Shown here piece by piece: positions 8,613-15,913 of a DNA stretch of 42,674 nucleotides (position 1 is the first letter of the stretch; every line of letters begins with the position of its first letter). The translations under genes and the position numbers were made by a program. This DNA comes from JAQVWU01 sp964628455. Lineage in GTDB: Bacteria > Bacillota > Clostridia > Oscillospirales > CAG-272. The notes under the pieces are model-generated. The model had not been told where the DNA came from. It saw only the letters and a list, made by a program, of their open reading frames with translations, and did no database searches. The DNA is taken from positions 1 through 42,674 of the forward strand of contig CAZVPD010000010.1 in the NCBI GenBank assembly GCA_964628455.1, given 5' to 3'.

Positions 8613-8666
8613 TTCACGGTGAATATCGCTTTCACATATTGTATCATAATGTTCACCGTCTGTCAA
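8613..8666 (-). promoter_or_regulatory. Promoter with clustered operator half-sites for the XRE/ImmA operon
   Basis: Minus strand: TTGACA (8666-8661), a 17-base spacer, TACAAT (8643-8638). Around and downstream of it are inverted GTGAA half-sites. They form TTCAC-G-GTGAA (8613-8623) and GTGAA-N7-TTCAC (8619-8635); a further TTCAC lies at 8652-8656 inside the spacer. A repressor bound there would block polymerase. The ribosome site GAAGGAG (8614-8608) touches the first half-site. Confidence 0.7.
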
Positions 8667-8746
8667 CAATAATCAAAAATTCGGATCGTATTTTAATTTA
8701 TGCGTCGCGGAAATACAAAAACACGGCCGTATGTTAAAATACGCTG

Positions 8747-9433
8747 TTATTTTACGGCATAACGGGCCGTCAGCCGCATGATCATATAACCGGCGACTGC
8801 TTTGGCAAACAGCATCAGGTAAGACGTGACAAGCGACACAAGTTCACTGAATGTAACGGGGGTATAATATTCATACATCAATTCGTATATGAACCGGACA
8901 GTCAGAACTATTTCCTTTATCAGCCCTACGGCCGCCAATATCGAAGCGGTCAGAAAAAAAGACGCAAGCATCGGATTATGTTTTTTCATTTTCTTTTTAA
9001 ACAGAGAAGTCAACAAGATCACGGCGGTAAGAACAACTCCGTCAAGCAGAATATAATTCAGAACCGTATACGCCAGATAATAGCCCGCATAATCGCGGAA
9101 GTCCGTAGTCAGAATCAGCTTAATCAGGATGCTCCCGAGATAGGGTAAAAACAAAGCCGCATAACCGGCCGCCACCTCAAATCTGCTGCCCTTCACCCCG
9201 TATTTTATAACAGAAGCGATAACCACGCCGAAACAGATATAAGAAAGCGCGAAAGACAGCGCTCCGGTCACATAGAAAAGGATCTCCGCCTCGGTCCGGC
9301 GCATAATATCACCGGCGATATACTCGTAAAGAAAAGACAGAACCAGATAATTGAAAACAGGAAACAGGAGAAGCAGCAAAACCGTATTTATAACCGGCCT
9401 TTTTGATTTTTCCGATGGGCTGATGCCATTCAT
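8747..9433 (-). CDS. Polytopic membrane protein, unknown function
   Basis: 228 aa with about six hydrophobic segments: roughly residues 15-37, 50-75, 87-108, 118-143, 155-178 and 192-222. The longest polar stretch is a basic KKKMKKH turn, probably cytoplasmic. The ATG follows AGAGGA at five bases. It lies 82 bases after the cysteine hydrolase gene in the same direction, so it could be the last gene of the lar operon. No motif identifies a transporter class. A link to nickel uptake would be guesswork. Confidence 0.55.
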   Translation of the reverse strand: MNGISPSEKSKRPVINTVLLLLLFPVFNYLVLSFLYEYIAGDIMRRTEAEILFYVTGALSFALSYICFGVVIASVIKYGVKGSRFEVAAGYAALFLPYLGSILIKLILTTDFRDYAGYYLAYTVLNYILLDGVVLTAVILLTSLFKKKMKKHNPMLASFFLTASILAAVGLIKEIVLTVRFIYELMYEYYTPVTFSELVSLVTSYLMLFAKAVAGYMIMRLTARYAVK

Positions 9434-9515
9434 TGCGGTCCTCTTTATATTTATAGTTTAAAAATGCGGCTGATCTCCCGGTCAGCCTCTTCAACAGTGC
9501 GCAGACCCCGTAAAA

Positions 9516-10274
9516 CTATACGTCTTCCGCAAATCGAAACGGTTTTCCCCCGATTATATTGTCGGATGTTACAGTCGCAGCGATATAGGCTTCGATGTAT
9601 CCGGCGATTATCTCATTGCCGCGGAAATGGCCGACATAAGGGGGCATGCGGTGGTTATACATGGTATCGGTCAGATCCCGAACAAGCATCGGATAAAATC
9701 CGTTAGCCTTGAGCTTTAACAATCCGAACGGTCGCCCGATTATACACATATTGGCATGCACACCGGCTATTATGACGTCGGTAACCGAACGGTACTTCAT
9801 ATAGCTTAAAACACGGTCGTCATCGCCGATGATATCCCTGTCGTGTATCAGAATCGCCGGATTCTGGCATATCCAGGCCTTGCGGGGGCTGCATGCGGTC
9901 AGACAGTCGCATCCTCCGTCCGTCGAATCCAGTTCCCGTTCCGGATCCGGAAGAGAATCGCGGATCCGGCCGGCGCCGGTCAGCTTAAAAAGAGGAATAT
10001 CGGCTTCCGTCATTCTGAGCCTTGCCGGATAACCGGTGTAGAAGTCCATTGTATCGCTCGGAGCATGGACCACGAGCGCTCCGGAATCCCTCATGGCGCA
10101 TGCCAGTTCATTCATCACCGGCGCCATTTCATTGACCCGTGCCGATGCACCCGCACACCAGTGACGGTCCCACATATCGCATATAATCAGCGCGGTCAGA
10201 CGCGGGCTGTACAGCCGCGGGACTCTTCTGTTTCCCTGTTTCGTATACAGCACCATAACAGACTCCCCCGTCAT
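9516..10274 (-). CDS. Isochorismatase-like cysteine hydrolase
   Basis: 252 aa with the Rossmann-like fold of the nicotinamidase/isochorismatase group. It has a catalytic Asp in LIICDMWD (Asp33) and a nucleophile in the GVHANMC loop (Cys177), each at the expected place; the catalytic Lys is not certain. It carries a 30-40 residue insertion with several Cys (GGCDCLTAC) not seen in classical nicotinamidases. Its start overlaps the larC stop by four bases (ATGA), implying translational coupling. LarB uses nicotinic acid adenine dinucleotide, so an enzyme acting on nicotinamide-like compounds would fit, but this is inference only. The substrate is unknown. Confidence 0.75.
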   Translation of the reverse strand: MTGESVMVLYTKQGNRRVPRLYSPRLTALIICDMWDRHWCAGASARVNEMAPVMNELACAMRDSGALVVHAPSDTMDFYTGYPARLRMTEADIPLFKLTGAGRIRDSLPDPERELDSTDGGCDCLTACSPRKAWICQNPAILIHDRDIIGDDDRVLSYMKYRSVTDVIIAGVHANMCIIGRPFGLLKLKANGFYPMLVRDLTDTMYNHRMPPYVGHFRGNEIIAGYIEAYIAATVTSDNIIGGKPFRFAEDV

Positions 10275-11536
10275 TCATTGCCGGAATACACTTCGGATAT
10301 GGATAAATTATTTTTTTCCGCGGCCGCCTTCAGGTCCTCGTATTCGGGCTTGCTTTTACCGGTTCCGTATCCGACACCCTGTTTTATGCGTATTTTTCCG
10401 TATTGCGTATCTTTTTCCGTGGTTGTACGGTCCAGAGTATAGCGCTCGCAAAGCTTTTTTCGTACCCCGAAAGAAGTTGTGTGCCGGAGCATCAGCGCTG
10501 CCATACGTCCGGCGTCATTTTCATCGCAGAGGCAAACAAACATAAATCCGGGCCTGTTTTTTTTCATAAATACAGGAACGCAGAAAAAATCAAGCGCGCC
10601 TTCGCGAAGCATGATTTCCGAAGCGAAACCTGCCGCTTCACCGGTCATATCATCGACATTGCAGCTGAGTTCGATAATCCGGCCGTTGGGAGTATCCGCG
10701 GTTTCACCGTCGCCGCCCAGAAAAACGCGGACACAGTTTGCAGCTTCATAATCCTTTTTGCCCATTCCGATACCGATCCGCGAATAGGTCATTGCGGGCA
10801 TCGGTCCGAAAGAATCCGCAAAATAACGGAGCAGAGCCGCTCCGGTCGGGGTACACAACTCACCCCGGATATTTCCGCCGTAAACCGGAACATCCCTGAG
10901 TATCAGCGCGGTCGCGGGAGCGGGCACAGGCAGCAGACCGTGAGCGCAGCGCACCATACCCGAGCCTACATGAACGGGTGAAACGGCTATATGATCCGGA
11001 GAAAGTTTTTCCATAAGCATGCAGACGGCCGTTATGTCGGCAACGGCATCCAGGGCTCCGATTTCATGAAAGTGAACCTGAGCGGCAGGTTTGCCGTGAA
11101 CCCGGGATTCGGCATCCGCAATCATGCGGTAGACGGCAAGAATATCTCCCCTGACACGGCTGCTGACCTCCAGCCCGCTTATCATTTGTTCGATTTCGGC
11201 CATTGAACCGCTGTCCCGTTCCTGATGATGCGAATGAGGATGGCTGTGGCCGTCATGATGCTCATGGTCATGATCATGACCGTGGCCGTCGTGTATATGA
11301 CCGAAGTCGTCATCCCCGCTGCTTTCAGGTGCTCCGTTTACCGACACTTCGAAACGGGTACCCGTCAGGCCTGATTTCGAAACAGACAGGCAGTGCGCCG
11401 ATACGCCTTCCGGTACTGTCCGGTTCAGTTCATTCAGAAAATTTTCCGCATCGTCCCGTTCCAGAAGTTCAAAAAGAGCCGCCGCAAGCATATCGCCCGC
11501 CGCCCCCATATTGCATTCTATATATAAAGTTTTCAT
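10271..11536 (-). CDS. larC: Nickel insertion protein LarC (nickel-pincer cofactor biosynthesis)
   Basis: LarC is the CTP-dependent cyclometallase that inserts Ni into the dithiolated pyridinium mononucleotide made by LarB and LarE. The start MKTLYIECNMGAAGDML is typical. A histidine-rich tract (residues 80-104, mostly His, Asp and Gly) is a likely nickel-holding loop. The middle part has VHFHEIGALDAVADI, and the C-terminal part LSCNVDDMTGE. In Lactiplantibacillus plantarum the two halves are joined by programmed frameshifting; here the 421 aa form one continuous frame. It lies 32 bases after larB and is coupled to the cysteine hydrolase. Confidence 0.93.
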   Translation of the reverse strand: MKTLYIECNMGAAGDMLAAALFELLERDDAENFLNELNRTVPEGVSAHCLSVSKSGLTGTRFEVSVNGAPESSGDDDFGHIHDGHGHDHDHEHHDGHSHPHSHHQERDSGSMAEIEQMISGLEVSSRVRGDILAVYRMIADAESRVHGKPAAQVHFHEIGALDAVADITAVCMLMEKLSPDHIAVSPVHVGSGMVRCAHGLLPVPAPATALILRDVPVYGGNIRGELCTPTGAALLRYFADSFGPMPAMTYSRIGIGMGKKDYEAANCVRVFLGGDGETADTPNGRIIELSCNVDDMTGEAAGFASEIMLREGALDFFCVPVFMKKNRPGFMFVCLCDENDAGRMAALMLRHTTSFGVRKKLCERYTLDRTTTEKDTQYGKIRIKQGVGYGTGKSKPEYEDLKAAAEKNNLSISEVYSGNE

Positions 11537-11568
11537 TCTTTTATCCTTAAAATCCGTAATTTTACCGG

Positions 11569-12315
11569 CTACATGCGGTTGATCATATGGGCAAGATAAC
11601 CCGCGCCGAAACCGTTGTCGATATTCACGACACTCACCCCGCTGGCACAGGAATTGAGCATGGACAGCAGCGCGGCCAGTCCTCCGAAATTGGCGCCGTA
11701 ACCGACGCTGGTCGGAACGGCAATTACAGGGCAGTCGCAGAGTCCTCCGATGACACTTGCCAGCGCACCTTCCATTCCGGCAACCGCCACAATCACGCGG
11801 GCGCTCATGATCACATCGAGATGGGACAGAAGCCGGTGCAGACCCGAAACGCCCACATCATACATGCGGACAACACGGCTGCCGAGCACTTCCGCGGTGA
11901 CAGCCGCCTCCTCGCATACCGCTATGTCGCTGGTTCCGCCGGAAGCTACGACAATATTGCCTGCGGGAAGAGAAGCCGTTTCCTGCAGCGCCACCCCGAT
12001 CCTCGCTTCCGGATAATAAGTAAAAGGGAAAAATGCGGAAAGATGACCTGCGGCATCGCCGTCAATGCGGGTCACGAGTATATTTTTTGCGCCGTTTTCC
12101 ATCATTGAGTTTATGATGCCCCGGATTCGTTCGGGTGTCTTTCCCGCACCGTAAATAACCTCGTTCGAACCCTGCCTGAGTCCCCGGTGATGGTCCACCT
12201 TGGCGTATCCAAGGTCGTCAAAAGGCGCGATTTTAAGTTGAAGCAGCACTTCTTCAGGCGTCGTATGTCCGTCGCGCAGCCGGACAAGCAGTTCCAGTAT
12301 TTCTTTTTTTTCCAT
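11569..12315 (-). CDS. larB: Pyridinium-3,5-biscarboxylic acid mononucleotide synthase LarB
   Basis: LarB carboxylates the pyridine ring of nicotinic acid adenine dinucleotide and cleaves the phosphoanhydride, the first step to the nickel-pincer nucleotide. The protein (248 aa) has the PurE-like C-terminal domain with SGGTSDIAV (125-133) and GMEGALASVIGGL. The conserved cysteine in NSCASG is Cys223, matching the residue known to bond substrate covalently in the L. plantarum enzyme. NIDNGFGAGY closes the active site. The N-terminal half carries YGAGKTPE. It lies between larE (32 bases) and larC. Confidence 0.95.
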   Translation of the reverse strand: MEKKEILELLVRLRDGHTTPEEVLLQLKIAPFDDLGYAKVDHHRGLRQGSNEVIYGAGKTPERIRGIINSMMENGAKNILVTRIDGDAAGHLSAFFPFTYYPEARIGVALQETASLPAGNIVVASGGTSDIAVCEEAAVTAEVLGSRVVRMYDVGVSGLHRLLSHLDVIMSARVIVAVAGMEGALASVIGGLCDCPVIAVPTSVGYGANFGGLAALLSMLNSCASGVSVVNIDNGFGAGYLAHMINRM

Positions 12316-12347
12316 TGTATCGACTATGCCGTCCTTTATCCGTTTTT

Positions 12348-13091
12348 TTATCTTGCTCTCAGGTCGAGAAGTATGTCGTTAAAACTGCCGCCGAGCGCCG
12401 ACAGTATCTCCTGCCGTTTTTCGGCTGCAGGCATAAAATCATCCGTCCGCAGCTGCAGCTTTGCGGTGTTTCCCGCAAGCCTGATACGGAAATCGGAAAA
12501 TCCCAATTCCGAAAGGGCGTCTTCAGCCTTTTCAATGCGGGCAAGATCCTCTTTCGTGATGGCGGTACCGAACGGAATACGCGTGGCAAGGCAGGAATAT
12601 GCCGGTTTATCTGCCGTAAACAGTCCGGCTTCGCGGGAAAGACGGCGTATTTCGGCTTTTGTCAGTCCGCATTCGCGAAGCGGAGAGCGAACATGCAGTT
12701 CTTTCAGGGCACGCATCCCCGGACGGTCGCCCTCGATATCCGACGCGTTCGTACCGTCGATAACGGTATTATAACCGTCTGCGGATGCACGCCGGCAGAT
12801 TTCTCCGAACAGGGCGGTTTTGCACCGGTAGCAGCGTTCTGTTCCGTTTTCCTCAACACCGTCCGCTGACAGTATATCATAATCAAGGATGACAAGCTCC
12901 GCTCCGAGCTGAGCCGCAAGCCTGCGGGCATCCCTTGTTTCAAAATCAGGCTGGAAAACCGTATGCAGATAATAAGCCCGAACCGATGCGCCGTTTTTGA
13001 CGGCTTCGTATAATAAATAGGATGAATCCGTACCGCCCGAAAATGCAAGAACGACGCGCGGATTCTGCTTAAAGAAATCTGTTAATGTCAT
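12348..13091 (-). CDS. larE: ATP-dependent sacrificial sulfur transferase LarE
   Basis: LarE adenylylates the carboxylates of the LarB product and replaces them with thiocarboxylates, donating its own cysteine sulfur. The 247 aa contain the PP-loop SGGTDSS (18-24), the CYRCK segment (87-91) and Cys167 in YSCLATR, which aligns with the sacrificial Cys176 of L. plantarum LarE. The set does not look like the three-cysteine, iron-sulfur type, but this would need an alignment. It is the first gene of the operon and follows a long leader. Confidence 0.92.
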   Translation of the reverse strand: MTLTDFFKQNPRVVLAFSGGTDSSYLLYEAVKNGASVRAYYLHTVFQPDFETRDARRLAAQLGAELVILDYDILSADGVEENGTERCYRCKTALFGEICRRASADGYNTVIDGTNASDIEGDRPGMRALKELHVRSPLRECGLTKAEIRRLSREAGLFTADKPAYSCLATRIPFGTAITKEDLARIEKAEDALSELGFSDFRIRLAGNTAKLQLRTDDFMPAAEKRQEILSALGGSFNDILLDLRAR

Positions 13092-13347
13092 AATCTATCC
13101 TTCTTTTCTCATTTCTGACACGGACGGGGCGACAGCGTCCGGAGAAATCCCGTCTGACGGCGCTGACACAGGATAAAATAAATCCGTCCGTTCTGCGCAC
13201 GGATAACACGCCGGTCATATTTCGCAAAAAACAAAAAAACCGCGTCATGCAGGAAAAACGTTCCTTATAGAACGCGAAATCCCCGTACCTTCGCGGCGCG
13301 GCCCGTTGATTATTCCGGTCATAAAAGTCCCTTACGGAACCTGATGC
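13092..13347 (-). promoter_or_regulatory. Structured leader of the lar operon (attenuator or riboswitch candidate)
   Basis: About 255 bases lie between the lar promoter and the larE ATG. Reading leftward there are three hairpins in a row. The first is GTTCC-GTAA-GGGAC near 13334-13321, then a CGCGAA/TTCGCG stem (13294-13272), then CGTTC/GAACG (13274-13259) followed by TTTTT. Further on, an ACGCGG followed by seven T (13245-13233) can pair with the earlier CCGCG. The second and third hairpins share bases, so alternative folds are possible. I do not recognise a known riboswitch class. Confidence 0.45.
13254..13274 (-). terminator. Terminator-like hairpin inside the lar leader
   Basis: A five-bp stem CGTTC/GAACG with a six-base loop is followed leftward by TTTTT (13258-13254). 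It sits about 165 bases before larE, so it would act as an attenuator rather than an operon end. Confidence 0.5.
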
Positions 13348-13353
13348 AATACT

Positions 13354-13382
13354 ATGATACTATAACCGTCCCGATTTGTCAA
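13354..13382 (-). promoter_or_regulatory. Promoter of the larEBC operon
   Basis: Minus strand: TTGACA at 13382-13377, a 17-base spacer, TATCAT at 13359-13354. The start point would be near 13347. It is divergent from the ABC transporter promoter about 35 bases away. Confidence 0.75.
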
Positions 13383-13415
13383 GCCGAAAATCCATGCGGA
13401 TCCGCATGATTCTAC

Positions 13416-13443
13416 TTGACTTTTTTATAAAAACGATTAAAAT
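13416..13443 (+). promoter_or_regulatory. Promoter of the ABC transporter pair
   Basis: TTGACT at 13416-13421, a 16-base spacer and TAAAAT at 13438-13443, about 40 bases before the ATG and its GAGGG ribosome site. Confidence 0.65.
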
Positions 13444-13482
13444 AGTAATTGTTACCAAAGAATATGAATAGAGGGACAACAG

Positions 13483-14196
13483 ATGCTTAAAATCGAAAAT
13501 CTTACAAAAACATACGGAGAAAAGAAGGCGGTCGACAATCTTTCGCTTCACATACAAAAAGGTGAAATATACGGTTTTATCGGACATAACGGAGCCGGCA
13601 AAACAACGACGATCAAAGCATGCTGCGGAATTCTGCAGTTTGAAAAAGGCGAAATTTTCATCGACGGCATTTCGGTCCGCAAAGAGCCGCTGCAGACCAA
13701 AAAGAAAACAGCCTACATACCCGACAATCCGGATATATACGAGTTTATGTCCGGTATCAGATATCTGAATTTCGTATCGGATATATACGGCATTTCAAAA
13801 TCGGACAGAGAAACAAAAATCAAAAAATACGCCGGCTTATTCGGGCTTACCGATGACCTCGCTCAGTCCGTATCATCCTATTCCCACGGTATGAAGCAGA
13901 AACTGACGGTCATATCCGCGCTTATTCACGACCCGGACCTTATTATCATGGATGAACCCTTTGTCGGCCTCGATCCGACGGCTTCCTATACTTTAAAAGA
14001 AATCATGCGCGAGATCTGTACCCGGGGCGGAGCGATCTTTTTTTCGACTCACATACTGGAGGTCGCGGAAAAGCTGTGCGATAAAGTGGCCATCATCAAG
14101 AACGGAAAACTTGTCATTTCGGGCAGTATGGATGAAGTAAAGGGCAACGCCTCGCTGGAAGCGGCTTTCCTGGAATCGGAGGGCAAAAATGTTTAG
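13483..14196 (+). CDS. ABC transporter ATP-binding protein
   Basis: Cytoplasmic ATPase subunit (237 aa) of an ABC-2 type exporter. It has Walker A GHNGAGKTT (about 32-40), the Q-loop region, signature SSYSHGMKQK in place of LSGGQ (a form common in export ATPases), Walker B LIIMDEP with DPT, and the H-loop in FFSTHI. The final eight bases overlap the permease start, so the two are translated together. The substrate is unknown; relatives export lipids, peptides or antibiotics. Confidence 0.93.
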   Translation: MLKIENLTKTYGEKKAVDNLSLHIQKGEIYGFIGHNGAGKTTTIKACCGILQFEKGEIFIDGISVRKEPLQTKKKTAYIPDNPDIYEFMSGIRYLNFVSDIYGISKSDRETKIKKYAGLFGLTDDLAQSVSSYSHGMKQKLTVISALIHDPDLIIMDEPFVGLDPTASYTLKEIMREICTRGGAIFFSTHILEVAEKLCDKVAIIKNGKLVISGSMDEVKGNASLEAAFLESEGKNV

Positions 14197-15793
14197 AGCC
14201 TTGCTCAAGTCGAGAATGCAGGCCATGGTGTCGTTTCTGTTCCGCGGGTTGTTCAACAAAAAAAAGAGCAGCAAACTGCTGATCCTGCTTTTTGCCGTTC
14301 TTATGATCTATGCCTACGCCAGTTTCTTTATGTTGTTTGCAATGATGTTCAACAGCCTCGTTCTGCCCCTGTATAATTCGGGGCTGGGCTGGCTTTATTT
14401 CTCCATAGCGGGAATCGTCGCGTTTGCGCTTTGTTTTATCGGCAGTATTTTTACGACGCAGACGCAGCTGTTTGAAGCCAGAGACAACGAACTTCTGCTT
14501 TCGATGCCGATACCGCCCGGTTATATACTGGCAAGCCGTATGACCATGCTTTTTTTCCAGAATGTTTTTTTCGAACTGCTCGTCGCGCTGCCCGCGGGTG
14601 TCGTTTATTTTATGAATGTCAGGGCATCCGCCGCCGACCTGCTGTTCTTCGTTCTTCTCTTCATGCTTCTGCCGTTTCTTGTTCTGACCCTGTCCTGCCT
14701 GTTCGGATGGCTGATAGCCCTGATCGGTTCGAGAATGCGGAATAAATCGCTTGTGACCATTATTTTTTCGCTTGCTTTTTTATTCGGATATTTTTATATT
14801 TACAGTCAGGCGAACAACTATCTCAACCGTATTATTCAAAACGGCACCGCTGTTGCGGAAGCTTTAAAACGCGTTGTTTTTCCCGCCTATCACTTCGGGT
14901 ATGCAATTGCCGAAAGAAGCGCAGTCAGCCTGTTCTGGTTTTTTATCTCCGCGATACTTCCCTTCTGTCTGCTGTATTTTGTTTTATCCAAAAGCTTTTT
15001 GATGATCATCACCGCCAAAAAAGGCGCCGTCAGAATAAAATACAGGGAAAAAGCGCTGAAAGTCAGCGGAATAAAAAAAGCCCTTGTCATAAAGGAACTC
15101 AGACATTTTATTGCAAGCCCCATGTATATGCTCAACGGGGCTCTCGGCGTGGTTTTTACGATTATCCTGCCGTTTGCCCTGTTTTTTAAAAGGGAACAGA
15201 TCCTCGGCATGCTTGCCGCCATACCGGACTTCGAATCGATGACAGGTCCCGCAGCCGTGATCGCACTGTGCTTTCTGGCGGCAACGAACATCATTTCGGC
15301 CCCTTCTGTTTCGCTTGAAGGAAAAAGCCTCTGGATCGCACAGTCTTTTCCGGTCGACGGAGGAGACATTCTTCTCTCGAAAGCTTATGCCCACATGGCG
15401 GTATGCCTGCCGGCGACTGTTTTCGCGTCCGTCTGCCTCTCTTTTATACTGAAGCCGGCGCCTGTTATGATCGGACTGATTATCGCCGTTCCCGCCGTTA
15501 TGACGGTTTTCCAGGCGCTGCTGGGCGTGGTAATCAATCTGCGCTTTCCCAAATTCGACTGGATCAGCGAAACCGTAGCGGTTAAACAGGGGATAAGTTC
15601 CGTGCTCACCATGTTCACCTCCATGGGAGTTGCCGCCGCGCCGGTTCTTCTGTATATCTACGTATTGAAAGACCTCCTGCCTCCGGAACTGTGCATCGCT
15701 TTGTTCGCAGTCGTCCTTGCCGCGGCATCGGCTGCCATGTACCTGTATCTGAAAACAAAAGGGAACGCGAAGTTTTCGTTTCTCGCTTCATAA
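14189..15793 (+). CDS. ABC exporter permease (large ABC-2 like subunit)
   Basis: 534 aa with roughly 12 hydrophobic segments. They are arranged in two blocks (about 30-285 and 320-525) separated by a basic cytoplasmic stretch (KKGAVRIKYREKALKVSG). One polypeptide this long could form the whole membrane domain as a dimer of pseudo-repeats. The start overlaps the ATPase gene by eight bases and a good terminator follows. Nothing in the sequence identifies what is exported. Confidence 0.85.
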   Translation: MFRALLKSRMQAMVSFLFRGLFNKKKSSKLLILLFAVLMIYAYASFFMLFAMMFNSLVLPLYNSGLGWLYFSIAGIVAFALCFIGSIFTTQTQLFEARDNELLLSMPIPPGYILASRMTMLFFQNVFFELLVALPAGVVYFMNVRASAADLLFFVLLFMLLPFLVLTLSCLFGWLIALIGSRMRNKSLVTIIFSLAFLFGYFYIYSQANNYLNRIIQNGTAVAEALKRVVFPAYHFGYAIAERSAVSLFWFFISAILPFCLLYFVLSKSFLMIITAKKGAVRIKYREKALKVSGIKKALVIKELRHFIASPMYMLNGALGVVFTIILPFALFFKREQILGMLAAIPDFESMTGPAAVIALCFLAATNIISAPSVSLEGKSLWIAQSFPVDGGDILLSKAYAHMAVCLPATVFASVCLSFILKPAPVMIGLIIAVPAVMTVFQALLGVVINLRFPKFDWISETVAVKQGISSVLTMFTSMGVAAAPVLLYIYVLKDLLPPELCIALFAVVLAAASAAMYLYLKTKGNAKFSFLAS

Positions 15794-15805
15794 AAATCCC
15801 GTCTG

Positions 15806-15850
15806 GCAGAACGCGCCGGTTCCTGTGAACCGAACCGGTTCTGCTTTTTT
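15806..15850 (+). terminator. Intrinsic terminator after the ABC transporter
   Basis: A GCAGAAC/GTTCTGC outer stem (15806-15812 with 15838-15844) encloses a CCGGTTC-CTGT-GAACCG inner hairpin and is followed by TTTTTT. It separates the exporter from the sulfatase genes. Confidence 0.85.
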
Positions 15851-15913
15851 GTCGGATCCTTCCGAAAAAAGAAAGGTTTGACCGCTTATGAATAAAAAGC
15901 CAATGTAATTCTC

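Noticed and set aside
13092..13347. T-box, TPP, NiCo or guanidine riboswitch in the lar leader
   Set aside because: The key conserved sequences of these classes could not be found; it is left as an unassigned leader.
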